Shown here: positions 43,923 through 55,486 of the stretch, in pieces
How positions within the stretch are numbered: position 1 is the first letter of the stretch
Layout: each line of letters begins with the position of its first letter
Notes under the pieces: generated by a model
Told to the model about the DNA's origin: nothing
The model's database searches: none
The model's input: the letters and a program-made list of their open reading frames with translations, nothing else
From: Phoma sp. XZ068
Taxonomy: Eukaryota; Ascomycota; Dothideomycetes; Pleosporales; Didymellaceae
Direction of reading: 5' to 3'
Assembly: GCA_004835665.1 (NCBI GenBank)
Contig: RBKR01000016.1
Span: 1,178,001-1,242,000, forward strand
DNA: 64,000 bases
Translations under genes and position numbers: made by a program

Positions 43923-45135
43923 TTATCTGCTTTGCGTACTAATAACACTGCTTAGTCTGTTTGTTGTAGGGTCTAGTCGCCCTGTATCCCCTTGAGCTGT
44001 TGGAATGGGCTCATCGGCATCTATCCAGGTAAGTGGATACTCGTCTTGCTTATCCCTCTTGTGCCTCGTTCTACGCTCAGGACCGGCGCTACCAGAATAA
44101 CCCACGTGTTCTCTTGTGCTTCCCTTCTTTGATGTCCATATACGACTTGGTGAAATAGTGTTCACCAAAGGACGCAACGTAGCGATGCAGCAGTTAATTA
44201 TAGCAATGGCAGGCTCGGCAACTGACCAGAAAGCAGCGTGGTGCATCGAGTAGGATAGATCAGTGAAGTCAACGTTCAGTAGGACAACGATACGTATGAT
44301 AGTAATCGCAGTGACACTGTCCAAACGTTAGCTTGTAACGCTCTTTAGAGGGACTCAACGCTTACAAGAGGCCGATGCTGAAAATCGCCACAAGCCCAAT
44401 CTTTGTCCCGACTGCCATTTGAATTTTGCGGATAAATGGAATTGGCAGCAACATGATGGTTAAGTCTGTAATCATGTTGACAATACCAATTGTAACAAAA
44501 GCAACATTATAGCTTGCACAGTGGCCACCAGGTATAGATGGATTCCAATTCATCTCAAAAGGTGTGTAGATGAGAAAGATTTGGAGCATACTCCCTATCC
44601 AGTACCCACTAATAAGGCCCATGCACGTCCAGATCCATTTGCGAAACTCCGGTTGGGGGAAGATACGTAGATAGAACCAGAGGTAGGACAGTTTTACGCT
44701 TGCCATGGCAGCGTAATACACGGCTTGATAGGCTATCAGCTGTTTCGCGATGAATACTTTATTGGCAATTGGAATCTCGGAGACATGGTAACGCATACCA
44801 TGATTTGCGTAGGTTATATGCATTGCGAGCATACCTGGAAGCGCATCAGCGAATGTAGCTTCTTTGCGACGAATTTTAGCTTACCTGATGTAAAAAAGAG
44901 TGAAGCAACTGCAGAGACATCGTCCCACCTGCAAATTCATCAGACCTTTGACAGTCGTAACTTGGACGTGTTAGTTGACTCACCAGACTTTTGTCTTGCG
45001 GACTCTTCGCGCAACAAATCGCAGTATGACCAACAGTGCGGCAAATCCCACCAAAAAGAAACTTGCTGCAAGTTGCTTAGTCACTATAGGGTGATGAAAT
45101 ATGCTTGTTCTTGTCAATGGATCGGTGGATAACAT
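43923..45135 (-). CDS. rhodopsin-domain integral membrane protein (Pth11-like, without CFEM)
   Basis: Exons 45135-44984, 44928-44885, 44834-44366 and 44316-43923 (introns 49-55 nt) encode 352 residues. The splices restore 'RRVRKTKVWWDDVSAVASL' (the 'WDD' signature after TM1) and 'AIFSIGLFVTAITIIRIVVL'. Seven hydrophobic helices can be counted, including 'FFLVGFAALLVILRF', 'YAAMASVKLSYLWFYLRIF' and 'NMITDLTIMLLPIPFIRKIQ'. This is the fungal rhodopsin-like domain of Pth11-type receptors, which lack the retinal Lys and act in surface or host sensing in some pathogens. No CFEM Cys domain precedes it. The C-tail is hydrophilic and Arg/Thr-rich. Ligand unknown. Confidence 0.85.
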
Positions 45136-45648
45136 GTTTAGAAGAACTCTTGTCTACGTGGGTTAGGTTTTGGGGAGGGCAAGAGCGTGTCACCGCAACC
45201 TGTGGGATGTCGTTTTCCATATCTACTATGTTCTGTCTCCTGATTTCACTCTGCCAGATTTTTCTGCAGGATTGCAAAGGAATAGGCGAACAAGTTGGAG
45301 AACCCGAGCAGATGGTAGCGGCATTATTGGTAGGAGTCCAATTCTAGCCCACTCAGGTGAGATGGTCCGGTTAGCTCTGCGCGGGTCGGGTGCGGACCGT
45401 TTACCGGCAAGCGCTATGGACACGAGTCAGGACCTACTCATTAAACGCCCCATCGTGGATCTTTTAACAGTGATCCTTCGTTGCTGTGCCGCGATGATAA
45501 CCATGATTGTCAGATGACACCGGCCTGTTATCTGTGCGCGATCCCGTCTAAATCTTATGGCTCTGCATCTTCCACTTGTACTTTCTTCCACTTGTCACGG
45601 TCGATTTAATTGCTCCTCTAAGAACGAAGCATTCGTACAACTACCAAA
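45136..45648. promoter_or_regulatory. divergent promoter region, rhodopsin-domain gene and GMC gene
   Basis: 513 bp between the two divergent starts; no supportable gene. Pyrimidine-rich leader (CTTCCACTTG repeated twice at about 45568-45597) before ATG 45649. Confidence 0.4.
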
Positions 45649-47556
45649 ATGTCGGCAGACCATGACTGTGCTGCCTCTTTTAACGATGTTCCCATGTGGG
45701 AACCGGACTTCATTGTAATTGGTGGCGGCATAGGAGGTTTGGTGATTGCGAACCGCCTCAGCGAGCACGCAGACAAGAAGGTACTGTTGATCGAAGCCGG
45801 CGCAGATCGCCGCGGAGACCCGAAAATCGACACTATTGGCATGCTGTCGACCCTTTATGGGGACTGTGACTATGACTGGGATTTCATGACAGAGCCTCAG
45901 GTGAGGTGCCAACTTTCACTGGCCCAACTCAATGCTGAACACGGAACAGACACATGTTGGTGGAAGACAGATCCCGCAGCCTCGAGGAAAGGTGCTTGGA
46001 GGCTCTAGCGCCATCAACTTCGGTGCTAATGTGTATCCGTCTAAGGCCAATTTTGAAGCATGGAGGGCCCTCGGCAATGAAGGGTGGGACGCTGCTGGGC
46101 TTGCGCCGTATCTCCGCAAGTACAGTCGCTTTACGCCTCCCAGTGTCGAGACAAGAGACTTGCTCAATATTGACTACGTCAACGAGGATTTGCATGGCAA
46201 GGAGGGTCCTGTTCCAGTGACTATTCCGGATGTCTATGGCCCATTCCAAGCTTCGTGGACCAAAACTCTCGATCAGCTCAGTTGGTGTAACAACGATGAT
46301 CCGATAGAAGGCGAAAAACTAGGAAATTTTGCATGTGGTCTCACACTTGACTCTCTCACCAAAACCCGTGGTTACGCAGCGTCGGCATATTATACTCCGG
46401 AGGTCGCGCTAAGACCAAATCTTCAGGTCTTGACAGAGGCATCTGTGGAGAAGATCCTTACAAAGGCATTCAACGGAACTGTTACAGCAACTGGTGTCGC
46501 ACAAAAGACGGTACACACCAAGACCTGTTAGCAAAGAAGGAGGTTATTCTTTCTGCGGGGGCTTTTAATTCGCCACAGATCCTTGAGCTGTCAGGTATAG
46601 GTCAAAAGGATCTCCTCGAGAGCTATGGCCTACCTGTGGTTCTCGATAGCCCCGGAGTTGGTGAAAATCTCCAGGATCATGCCATCTCAGCTCCTTGCTT
46701 TGAGATCGCCGATGACCAGATGTCAGGGGATGTCATGCGGGACCCGAACATCGTGCAGGCTGTACTTCAGCAGTACTTGAGCACGAAAACTGGTCCGCTA
46801 GTTGGAATCCCGATCTGCGTGACTATGCTTCCGCTTGTTGATTCCAATGGCCGTGTTGGTCATGACAAGATCGCAAACCTAATCAAGGAGCATATCGACG
46901 AGCCGACACTGTCTCTCGGACAGCAGAAGCAAAATGAGTTGCTTCGAGATCAGCTACTGAGCCCTACAGAAGCTGCAGGGTATCTAATGATGCTGCCGCT
47001 CCAGTTGAACATCTCTTCTGGCCGGACGGAGATGAAGGATTTGCTGGCACCGACAAACCCAAGGAACTACATCACGATCATGGCGGTCAACAACCATCCC
47101 TTCTCACGCGGTACATGCCATATTCGATCTGCTGATCCAAGAGATAAGCCAATCCTGGACCCGCGATATCTGTCGCATCCGCTAGACCTAGAGATCTTAG
47201 CGCGTCAGACGCAGTATATCGAGACAATCGTCAAAACTGAGCCCTTTGCGTCTCTCCTAAAGGCAGGCGGGCGGATGCCTGAGGGTAAGCAAGCTACAAG
47301 CCTAGATGCAGCTAAGGAGATCGTCAAGGAACGGCTGTTGAGCACATTTCATCCTGTGGGTACATGCGCTATGATGCCGAAGGAGCTTGGAGGTGTGGTG
47401 GACAGCAGATTGAAGGTATATGGAACAAAGAACCTGCGAGTTGTTGATGCATCTGTGTTTCCTCTAGAGACACTTGGCAACATCCAAGCTACGGTGTATG
47501 CTGTGGCAGAGAAGGCGGCAGATCTTATAAAAGAAGACTGGGCACAGCTCAAGTAG
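45649..47556 (+). pseudogene. GMC oxidoreductase with a single-base frameshift
   Basis: Exon 1 45649-45900 and a 49-nt intron lead into 'THVGGRQIPQPRGKVLGGSS'. FAD-binding 'IGGGIGGLVIANRLSE' and the GMC signature 'GGSSAINF' are present. The frame runs to 'TATGVAQK' and then hits TAG at 46529-46531. One extra A in the A4 run at 46503-46506 would continue as 'DGTHQDLLAKKEVILSAGAF', the next expected GMC block. From there the frame is open to TAG 47556 with the active-site region 'STFHPVGTCAMMPKEL' and 'LGNIQATVYAVAEKAAD'. Family: glucose/choline/aryl-alcohol-type flavoenzymes. All other motifs are intact, so the break is either recent or an assembly error in a homopolymer. Confidence 0.85.
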
Positions 47557-48300
47557 AGCGAAGGACTGTTCAAATCTGAAGTCAAGAACAATATTCTGGT
47601 CACACAGCCCAAAATCGCTTGCCGAACAATCGCATCGAACGCAACGAAGACCACATTGAGCACCCAACACATGACGGCTGCATTGCCAAGAACACTTCAA
47701 AGTTTATTATGTTGTCGCGACTGCTTTTCGAGCGGAGGCGGCGTTGTAATCGCGATACTACGTCCCGTGACGACCAAACTGCCACACTGGGTTCTCCGCA
47801 ATGGAATCGACGTCAATGCCGCGTTGGTGGTGGACTGGCGCTGCAACGCAATTGTGACGCTGCCAGCTTGGGGTGGTTATAGCACTCGTACCGGCGTTAG
47901 GCGCGACTTGAATGCTTTGCGTTTGACCTGCCACAGGGCTTTCGCATCTTGATTATGCTCATTGAGTGCATCGTGCAACAGACAATCAACATATATTCAA
48001 GTTTGGTATTATCTTTCTCGATCAAGTAAAGATGGCCCTTCGAGCGGAGGTTCGGATAACGTTGTGCTGTGATGTGGAGGTTGCGAAGCGCTGCAAGCTG
48101 GGCAATGTGCGGAGTCGCAGCGCGGCCTGTTTCCATCTCCGACCCCCACCGGGCAGGCAAAGCACAAAACTGCTTGCTGCCTGGCGGTAGCCAGCTTGCT
48201 CCGTACACGCTGATTTGTTGCTAGGCTTCTTGGCAAGATCGTGGCAGTGCTCAGCATCCTGATATCTGTGAGGTATGGAAAAAAAATCAGTGCAGTAATA
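47557..48300. other. intergenic, left flank of repeat copy C
   Basis: About 740 bp of overlapping short frames and no domain. From about 48200 (TTTGTTGCTAGG) it shows weak similarity to the left flank of copy B, so the repeat may begin there. Confidence 0.5.
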
Positions 48301-48443
48301 AAAAGCAATTGTCCCCGCAGGTTCGTAGAAGGGGAGGGAGTTGCTAGTGGTCACCTACCTAACTACTAATCCGCCGGTACGTTGCTTAAATAGGGCTGAG
48401 CGAACAGGAAGCCTTGTTTTCAACGTCCTATGGTCGTATGTGG
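48301..48443 (+). repeat. dispersed repeat family, copy C
   Basis: Best-preserved copy: CAATTGTCCCCGCAGGTTCG, GAAGGGGAGGGAGTTGC, CTAACTACTAATCCGCCGGT, ACGTTGCTTAAATAGGGCTG, CAACGTCCTATGGTCGTATG. Same orientation as copies A and B. No open frame spans it and I see no clear terminal inverted repeats. Confidence 0.85.
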
Positions 48444-48713
48444 AAGTTACAGCAAGTTTTACACATTCTTATCACATCAAATGTGTGCTCGCCTGACGAG
48501 ACTAGTCAATCCAAGGCGCGGTGTAGATTGATAAGTAAGTTCGGTACGTACTCCTTGTCTCTACTAGCTCAAGAAAAGGTAGCTTGGCTCTTTGACCCCC
48601 TTTCTCCGTGCAAACACCATCTAAAATCATGTTGCGTTCCAAGGTTTGAAGCAGTATACGACCCGCATACCTCGTTCTATCAGGCTCTCACAATGCGCAG
48701 AACCTTAACAACG

Positions 48714-49202
48714 CTATCGTGGATCGTCCTTTCGACATATCCCTCGCTTACATCCTTCGCAGAGATCCGCCAGGTGCGGAGAAGTTGTTCTTATTCCGTA
48801 ATATGGCTGCTTTACCGCAATGTCCGCCCACACCATGAGCCTATACGTAACGCGGTCGATATACGTCGACTCGTCCATCTTCAGTTTACCCAGTTTGTTG
48901 CAAACCTTGCAGCGCTGTTTGTAGACTACAGCGTTGTAGGTCTCGTTTCTATATCGCCGCATCAATATCGTCACTTTGCCACTGCTCCACGAACTTGTTG
49001 AACAGGTGGGGTTGTAACATCGGAAGACGCCGACGACGAAGGTTGAATGGGTTCTGTCTACACCAGCGTCGCTGTCGATTTCGTGGAATTGGAGGGGTGT
49101 CATGTGTCGTGAGACTGCGTTTGCAACCTCTGCGTGAAGTGATGGATACATGCGGGAACATCTTGTTGCGGCTTTTGGGTTGGAACCGGCTTTCTTGCCC
49201 AT
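48714..49202 (-). CDS. zf-3CxxC domain protein
   Basis: Single exon, 162 residues. After a short basic start and 'MYPSLHAEVANAVSRH', the zinc-binding domain reads 'VFRCYNPTCSTSSWSSGKV' (Cys62, Cys67), 'YNAVVYKQRCKVCNKLGK' (Cys98, Cys101) and 'HLADLCEGCKRGICRKD' (His143, Cys148, Cys151). This is the 3CxxC-type zinc-binding fold found in many small fungal proteins and in animal receptor-transporting proteins. Its role in fungi is undefined; the family often occurs as accessory paralogues. No membrane segment is present. Confidence 0.88.
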   Translation of the reverse strand: MGKKAGSNPKAATRCSRMYPSLHAEVANAVSRHMTPLQFHEIDSDAGVDRTHSTFVVGVFRCYNPTCSTSSWSSGKVTILMRRYRNETYNAVVYKQRCKVCNKLGKLKMDESTYIDRVTYRLMVWADIAVKQPYYGIRTTSPHLADLCEGCKRGICRKDDPR

Positions 49203-50484
49203 CTTGATGAGTGGTGGATGGGAGAAATAATAGCGGTTGGAGTGATGAGAAAAGCGTGTAATGGGAAGTGGTGAAAGTAGCCATTAGGGGATGCTTTAAC
49301 AGTTGAGATAACACGCTTCTGTGTAGATAGTAGCACTGCTCTTATTCGACAATGATAGATAAAATCCTGCATTCTTTCCCTGAGCTATTGGACACGTCGT
49401 ACAGGCATGCATACCCCGCCTCTCCGTGCCACGACGAGTATCCTGGTATTATGGCAACCGTGACTCATCTGGTAGGAAAATTTCCAAACCGATTTCCGGT
49501 GAAGCCATGTAGCTGGAAGAGCTGATGAGAATGATGAATGTAGCATCCTTGTCATACCTCCGTGCTCACTTCAAGATAGGCCAATTGAAAGACGGTTGCA
49601 AGTCATATAATGGCTCCTCAAAACTAGGATCATTCTTTTTCACTTTTTCTAGATACTCTTTGTTAAGTCTCTGCTGTAAATTGTAGTTCCGTATTTTCGA
49701 CCTAGCAGGAGGATACTTGCACCTTAAACCGTTGTTCATTCGCACCCAAGGGTTACTTCTTGGATCTGCATTATCGTCTACACCTTCAAGCGAGGTACTT
49801 CTGGTACCGCCATAATCATGACATATTGTAGCCCGGTGAAGCCCTAACTTGTGGCCCTAGAATATGGAAGTAGTGCTACCACGTTGGTTAGGACACTTAG
49901 ATTGCCTGCAGCGCCGACTCGTTTCCCCTGCAAAAGCGTTGGTCGTTCTGAAAAGCACCGTTTGTATACCTGAAATGATCAGCTCACTAGCAACCGATGA
50001 TGTTACACTCATGGAAACTACAACAGTGCAGTGAAATCGACTGTACTATAGTCAGCACCTTATCTGCACGGCACGGAATGCTGACAGCACTTGTCGTACA
50101 ACCACGCGAGGCTAGAATGCGCCTACGAACGATGGCTAGGCTAAATGAAGGCATTTCGCAAGGCCAAAGTTTTGAATTGACTACTCTGGGATGCTGTGCA
50201 TCTCAAGCGTGCATTGGCTCGCCCAGCATAGTGGATGATCCGATGTCTTACGTCCCTCACGCCCTTTCCCTTGCGTAATCACAACTACCAATGCCTTTGT
50301 CTTGCTACAATAGAGAACAGCTTAGTGTATTGGTGTTTTTAAAGCCCGCGGCTTGCTCCTTGCCCTTCATCTCGACAAACTTCGTTCCTGATTTAAGCTG
50401 ACTCTTACGCGTCCTGCACCTTCTGCTCACTTTACCACCTCTTCCCAGTCCTCTGATTCAACTGTAAACAAGTACTCTTCCAAC
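49203..50484. other. intergenic, divergent promoters of zf-3CxxC and dynamin genes
   Basis: 1.3 kb, no gene recognised. Moderately AT-rich. The last ~90 bp before 50485 are pyrimidine-rich (CTTTACCACCTCTTCCC), fitting a dynamin-gene leader. Confidence 0.5.
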
Positions 50485-52837
50485 ATGTCCACCGACATGA
50501 ATAGTGACTCCGATTATGAGGGGGTTGAAACGCCAATCACGCCGGTGACAATCGATCCTGATTCTGTCACCACAAGCTCACTACAGGCCTTGCAGTCTGC
50601 AGACCAGCGCAAGGTTATGGACATTGTCGATAGATTGCGACGCACAGGTCTCAGTGGCATCGTTGAACTGCCCCAGCTCGTAGTCTGCGGCGACCAGTCA
50701 TCTGGTAAGAGCTCTGTGCTTGAGGCTATTACCGAGATTCCTTTCCCTCGCAAGGAGAACTTGTGCACGAGATTCGCAACTGAAGTAAGTAAGATTGTGC
50801 TTCTATCGAACATCAGGCCGACGTATCCAGATCATCCTACGTCGCTCCGCATCGTCCACTAGCACGATCACAATCACTCCAGATAAACATCGACCGAAAT
50901 CGGAGCAAGCCAAGCTCAAATCTTTCAACAAGTCCATTACCGATTTCAGTCAACTCCCAGACGTGGTTGAAGAAGCAACCCAGGCAATGGGACTAGGCGT
51001 TGTAGGAGGAATTAATTCCAGGGCATTCTCTCGAGATGTACTATCAGTAGAGATCACAGGACCCACTAGACCTCAGCTGTAAGTCATTCATTCCGATTCA
51101 AACAAGCATACTAACACTGGTAGAACCCTCGTTGATCTTCCTGGTCTCATCCATGCAACCAACAAGGCACAAACAGAGTCCGACAAGGAGCTAATTCTGA
51201 ATCTTGTCAAGGAGTATATGAAGAACCCGCGGACTATAATCTTGGCTGTGGTCAGTGCTAAAAACGATTACGCGAACCAAATCATTCTAGATCTCTGTCG
51301 TAAGATTGACGAGCAAGGTCGCCGTACCATTGGTATCATCACGAAGCCTGACTTCCTCCGCGAGGGTACCGATAACGAATTATCCTGGATTGAGCTGGCT
51401 CAGAACAAGGACATTTACCTGGAGCGCGGTTGGCACATGCTGAAGAACCGAGGCGATAACCAAATGACGTTCACGTTCGAAGAACGCAATGCAAACGAGA
51501 ATTTGTTCTTCAGCAAAGGTCGTTTCGCAGATCTGCCTCGTGAATGCGTAGGCATTGAATCTTTGATTGAGCGTCTGAGTAAGGTGCTACTCAACCATCT
51601 CATAAAGGAACTTCCGTTTTTAAAGGAGGAGATGGTCAGTAAACTCCAGGATACCCTTGCAGAGATACAAAAACTTGGAGACAAGCGCAACACCCCCTTC
51701 GAGCAACGTATGGTCTTGATGAAGATAAGCACGCGTGTGAACGACATTTTGAAATCTGCTCTTAAAGGCTACTATGAAGCTTCGTTCTTCAAACCAATCG
51801 ACATGGACGCCCCTGTTGATGCATCTGAGAACATTCGACGCTTTCGAGCCGTTATTCAGCACCTGAATATCACATTCGCCACTGATATGCGCCTGAGAGG
51901 ACATAAGTATGCATTTGGAGCTGGACCAGGCGACGGCGCTCAAGAAACTGAAGAAGATTCAAATGCGCAGGAGGATCTTGATGAGATCGACGACACTTTG
52001 GATTTGGACTCTCTTCCCAAGCCCACGAAGCTTACACGCCAGGAAGCTATTGGTTGGGTCAAGAAAATGCTGATACGCTCCCGCGGTTACGAGCTTCCAG
52101 GCACTTTCCAGCCTATGCTGATATCGCAGCTTTTCTGGGAGCAGTCCCAGCCATGGAAGGAGATTGCCTCTCAACACATCAGCACAGTTGCCAGTGCATG
52201 CAAGGAGTTTGTCAATACAGTTCTTCAAGAGACCGCACCATCCGAGTTAGTAGGTCGAATTACAGCGCTCAATGTGGACAATGCTTTGTCTCAGGCTTTG
52301 AGCAATGCGGAAGAAGAGCTAGTCAAGGTTCTTAAAGACAAAGACCGGCATCCGAGCACCTACAACCACTATTTTACTACAACTGTACAGAAAATACGCC
52401 AGCGCAAGCAACAGCAAATCACGAAGAAAGCCACGGAAGCTGCAGAAGTCAACATCTATGACAGTAACAGGACAGTACGCGCACACGTGGATCCTGAAAA
52501 GCTTGCCGAGGAGTTGGAAAAAGCCATTGAACTCGATATGGACATCTTCTCTAGCCAAGAAGCTCTTGATATAGAGCGTGCGTACTACAAAGATGAGATC
52601 AAGTACTTCGTGAACGCTGTTGCCAAGGCTGTCATCGAACGTCATCTCGTTGAACCTCTCCCTGACATTATTCTCTCGCCGCTGGTTGTGACCAGTATGA
52701 CGGAGAAGGAGGTTCAATTTGTTGCTGCCGAGCCGCCAGAGATCATGCAGCACCGCTCTTACTTGGATTCCCGGAAAAATATGTTAGAAAATGGTCTGGA
52801 AACATTCAGAGAAGCTATGGGTGGACTGAAGCGTTAG
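50485..52837 (+). CDS. dynamin-like GTPase (Mx-like/fungal dynamin family)
   Basis: Exons 50485-50784, 50831-51078 and 51124-52837 (introns 46 and 45 nt, the second with a TACTAAC branch) encode 753 residues. GTPase motifs: P-loop 'GDQSSGKSS' at 69-77, switch region 'FPRKENLCTRFATEI', G3 'DLPG' at 187-190 and G4 'TKPD' at 256-259. The stalk follows ('YELPGTFQPMLISQLFWEQS'), with an acidic insert 'ETEEDSNAQEDLDEIDD'. A GED-like end is present ('LSPLVVTSMTEKEVQFVAAE'). No PH, Pro-rich or membrane segment is seen, so it resembles the cytosolic Mx-like dynamins that fungi carry in many diverged copies rather than Vps1 or Dnm1. Role unknown. Confidence 0.92.
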
Positions 52838-53370
52838 ATACTTAATCGGCACTCATCTGGCCTGAATGGTCATTGTTTTAAAGGCCGGTGGGCGTCATTG
52901 GGAATAAAGGTAATCCTGAGAAGCTGACTCGATAAACTCCAAAAGACACGATCACTGTTCATTATTTAGATCTTCATACCGGATAAGCAAGCCAAAAAGT
53001 GAGGGAATGTACCACCCTCAATCATAAAGGTAACCTTGTTCTAATAAATACAACATTTCTATGTGTACCTTCCAGCTTCCGTTAACAAGATAATTGAGTG
53101 AGTGCAGGGGCTGCGTGCAGCGCAGCTGAGGGCTATAGTGGGGGCTAGAGACACATGATGTTCGCCCCCTAAAGCGGGCCCGATTTATTCGCACAATTCT
53201 AACGCTACACCCGTTTTCATGATGATTGGACTCAACTATTAGCATTACATAGGTTGACCAAGGGATTTCTATTGCACCTCCAACCATATCAATCGTGTGT
53301 GTTGAGCAGCTAGACGTTATTTGATTGAGAGCCTGCTAAGTTAGCTCTGTCAGCCCGTACCGAGTAGATC
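52838..53370. other. intergenic between convergent genes
   Basis: 530 bp, the 3' flanks of the dynamin and dioxygenase genes. Nothing recognised. Confidence 0.55.
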
Positions 53371-54545
53371 TCAAGCACTGGCAGCCATTTCCATCCCTCC
53401 CATCAGAATTGAGTCTGAACCAATCTGCTGCTCATGCTCCTTCTGAAACACTTCATACTTTGCGTCATGCCACTCCCTTGCCGTGACCCATTTACCGTTG
53501 CTATCTTTGTATTTTGCCTCGTCCTCTGGCCGCAAGAAATAAGCAATAGAATATCGATGTTCAGAGCTATTGATAGGGACGACCTGGTGAATACATGAAT
53601 AAAGTTGATGTCCCGACGCAAACCTCAGAGAGTCGCCAACGTTGATGACAGCATAGCCAGGTTGCGGCTCAACAAACTCCCACTTCTCGTGGTTTTCCGG
53701 GCCGGGTCGTTGGACCTGCAAACCCCACTGCTCAGAGAACAACAGCGTCAGACTACCGATGTCGGTGTGCTTTTGGTGTCCGACCTCTTTGGAGTTTGTG
53801 ATGTCGCCGGGAATGTAGCGGAACATGGCAAGGGTCGAGTTGGATTTGTGGTCGTTGCGATGCGAATTCTCAAACCTATCACTGCCTTGCAGGCCAAGGG
53901 CTGTTGAGAGGGCAGAGAGCATGGTTTTCGTGATGATGTTGGAGCCAGCGACGAAGTTGTCGAAGACTTTTATGTCGTGGCCATTCTTGAGAATAGAAGG
54001 CAGGGCGATGTCTGAACCCTTGGCGAGCTCATCTCTGGAGACCTGGTGATAGATTGTAAGGCTCCATTTGGCATTCCAAGAAGGTCTTGTGAATAAGAAA
54101 AGTGGATGAGTGCAGGGAACCTACTTTTAGGATTTCGTATCCGTCCTTGGTGCCATCAACCACCCCAGCATGATTCCCTACAGGTTCATAACTGCAGCTC
54201 AATCAGTTTTCTATTGCCTGTTAACTATGCAGGTGAGGGCGTAGCTAACCCATGCTCCTGAGAAGGAAGGCCAATATCGTTTTTCTCATCATGAGAGGAA
54301 GCGAAGAACCTCTCCATTACCCTCAACAGGCTCGCTTTGTCGTCTAACATTCGTCGCCCATCGATGTCTTTCAGGTCGAGGTAAAAGAAGCCTTCTGTCC
54401 TACATAGATGCAGCAGCTTCTCGAGCTCTGCAGGTTCTTGGGATAATAGTCGGGAAAAGTTGATGGTTTGCAGCTGGGCAACTTGGATAGGGTTACCTTG
54501 ATAGTGGGTGGGTTTTGAGGTCCTGAGCTGGAATTCAATTGCCAT
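53371..54545 (-). CDS. 2-oxoglutarate/Fe(II) dioxygenase (isopenicillin-N-synthase-like)
   Basis: Exons 54545-54250, 54191-54125 and 54042-53371 (introns 58 and 82 nt) encode 344 residues. The N-terminal DIOX_N part includes 'CRTEGFFYLDLKDIDGRRML', and the splice restores 'SQEHGYEPVGNHAGVVDG'. The catalytic jelly roll carries 'QKHTDIGSLTLLF' (His213, Asp215), 'SCIHQVV' (His274) and 'HRYSIAYFLRP' (Arg285, Ser287), so both the iron triad and the 2OG Arg are intact. Such enzymes hydroxylate or desaturate small molecules and are frequent tailoring enzymes in secondary metabolism. Nearby MFS and cupin genes suggest a small pathway, but no backbone synthase lies in the window. Confidence 0.9.
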
Positions 54546-55486
54546 GGTAGAAAGTGTTATACAGGGCTCGGGGAAGTTGAATCGTTCTGGTTCGTTTTAT
54601 CAAGTCACAATGTTTAGGCTGTACCGTAAAACAATGAAGGGTTCTGGAATTACAGAATGATGGAAGTCCTCACATTTTTATATGTGATTTTCCTGTTGGA
54701 TCTTGACTATGGCAAATCCTGTCTGCAAGACAGGACTTACACAACACGATTGAAGTCGACACCCGGAGATAAGTCCAGTGTGCAAGATTTCCTTGGTCAT
54801 GTTAAGTTGAGCTACAATCACGCCATGCGGCACGCCAGAATAGCCTTGCCGCAATTAAAAAAGCTACTGTGCGGGGTAGCAGGATGAAGTGAGCATTATC
54901 TATGATGCAGTGAGCATAATCTATCAACAAACGCCCCGTTCATGATGAATGCGGATCGTTACCTCATTTCCGGCTATTTGTCTCAGTTGGGAAGAATGAT
55001 CGCGATTTGTAGATGGACGCCTAAAATGCAGGGCAAGAATGTACCCGATATACCATCGTCCGGGACATCTTGCGGGCCTTGCCGGCAGCCTAGATCTCGT
55101 TATGGAGCTCTGGTACGCCATAGGGTGTGCAACCATTCGTGTCCGCTCGATTAAATATGGCCAGTAACACGGTGACTTTGACTACCAATAGCAAAATGTA
55201 GAAAGTAGGTAGCAAAATTATAATGCTTATTATAACAGGTCAAAAAAGAGGGCGCTTTACACTAAAGCTGTTCAGATAAATACATACTAAGTTGTTAGTA
55301 ATTTATTGTAGAGTGTTGGAATGACAGTGTTGCCGACATTTTCTAGTCGAGTGGACACAATTATTGCCGCACCTGTTGACGCTTTCGGCCTAATGACGTA
55401 GAAGGCGGCGTCCTTTATGCGAAGCATCGCGTACTCCGTACACTTCCCAATGTCTCTTTGCTTTCATTTGTATACTATGATCCCAT
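54546..55486. promoter_or_regulatory. divergent region between dioxygenase and MFS transporter
   Basis: 940 bp, no gene. Around 55165-55320 it is strongly AT-rich (TAAAAT, TTATAAT runs). If the two genes are co-expressed, shared control sites should lie here. Confidence 0.4.

Noticed and set aside
52054..52335. Small frames inside the dynamin and GMC genes
   Set aside because: Shadow frames of well-supported coding exons.
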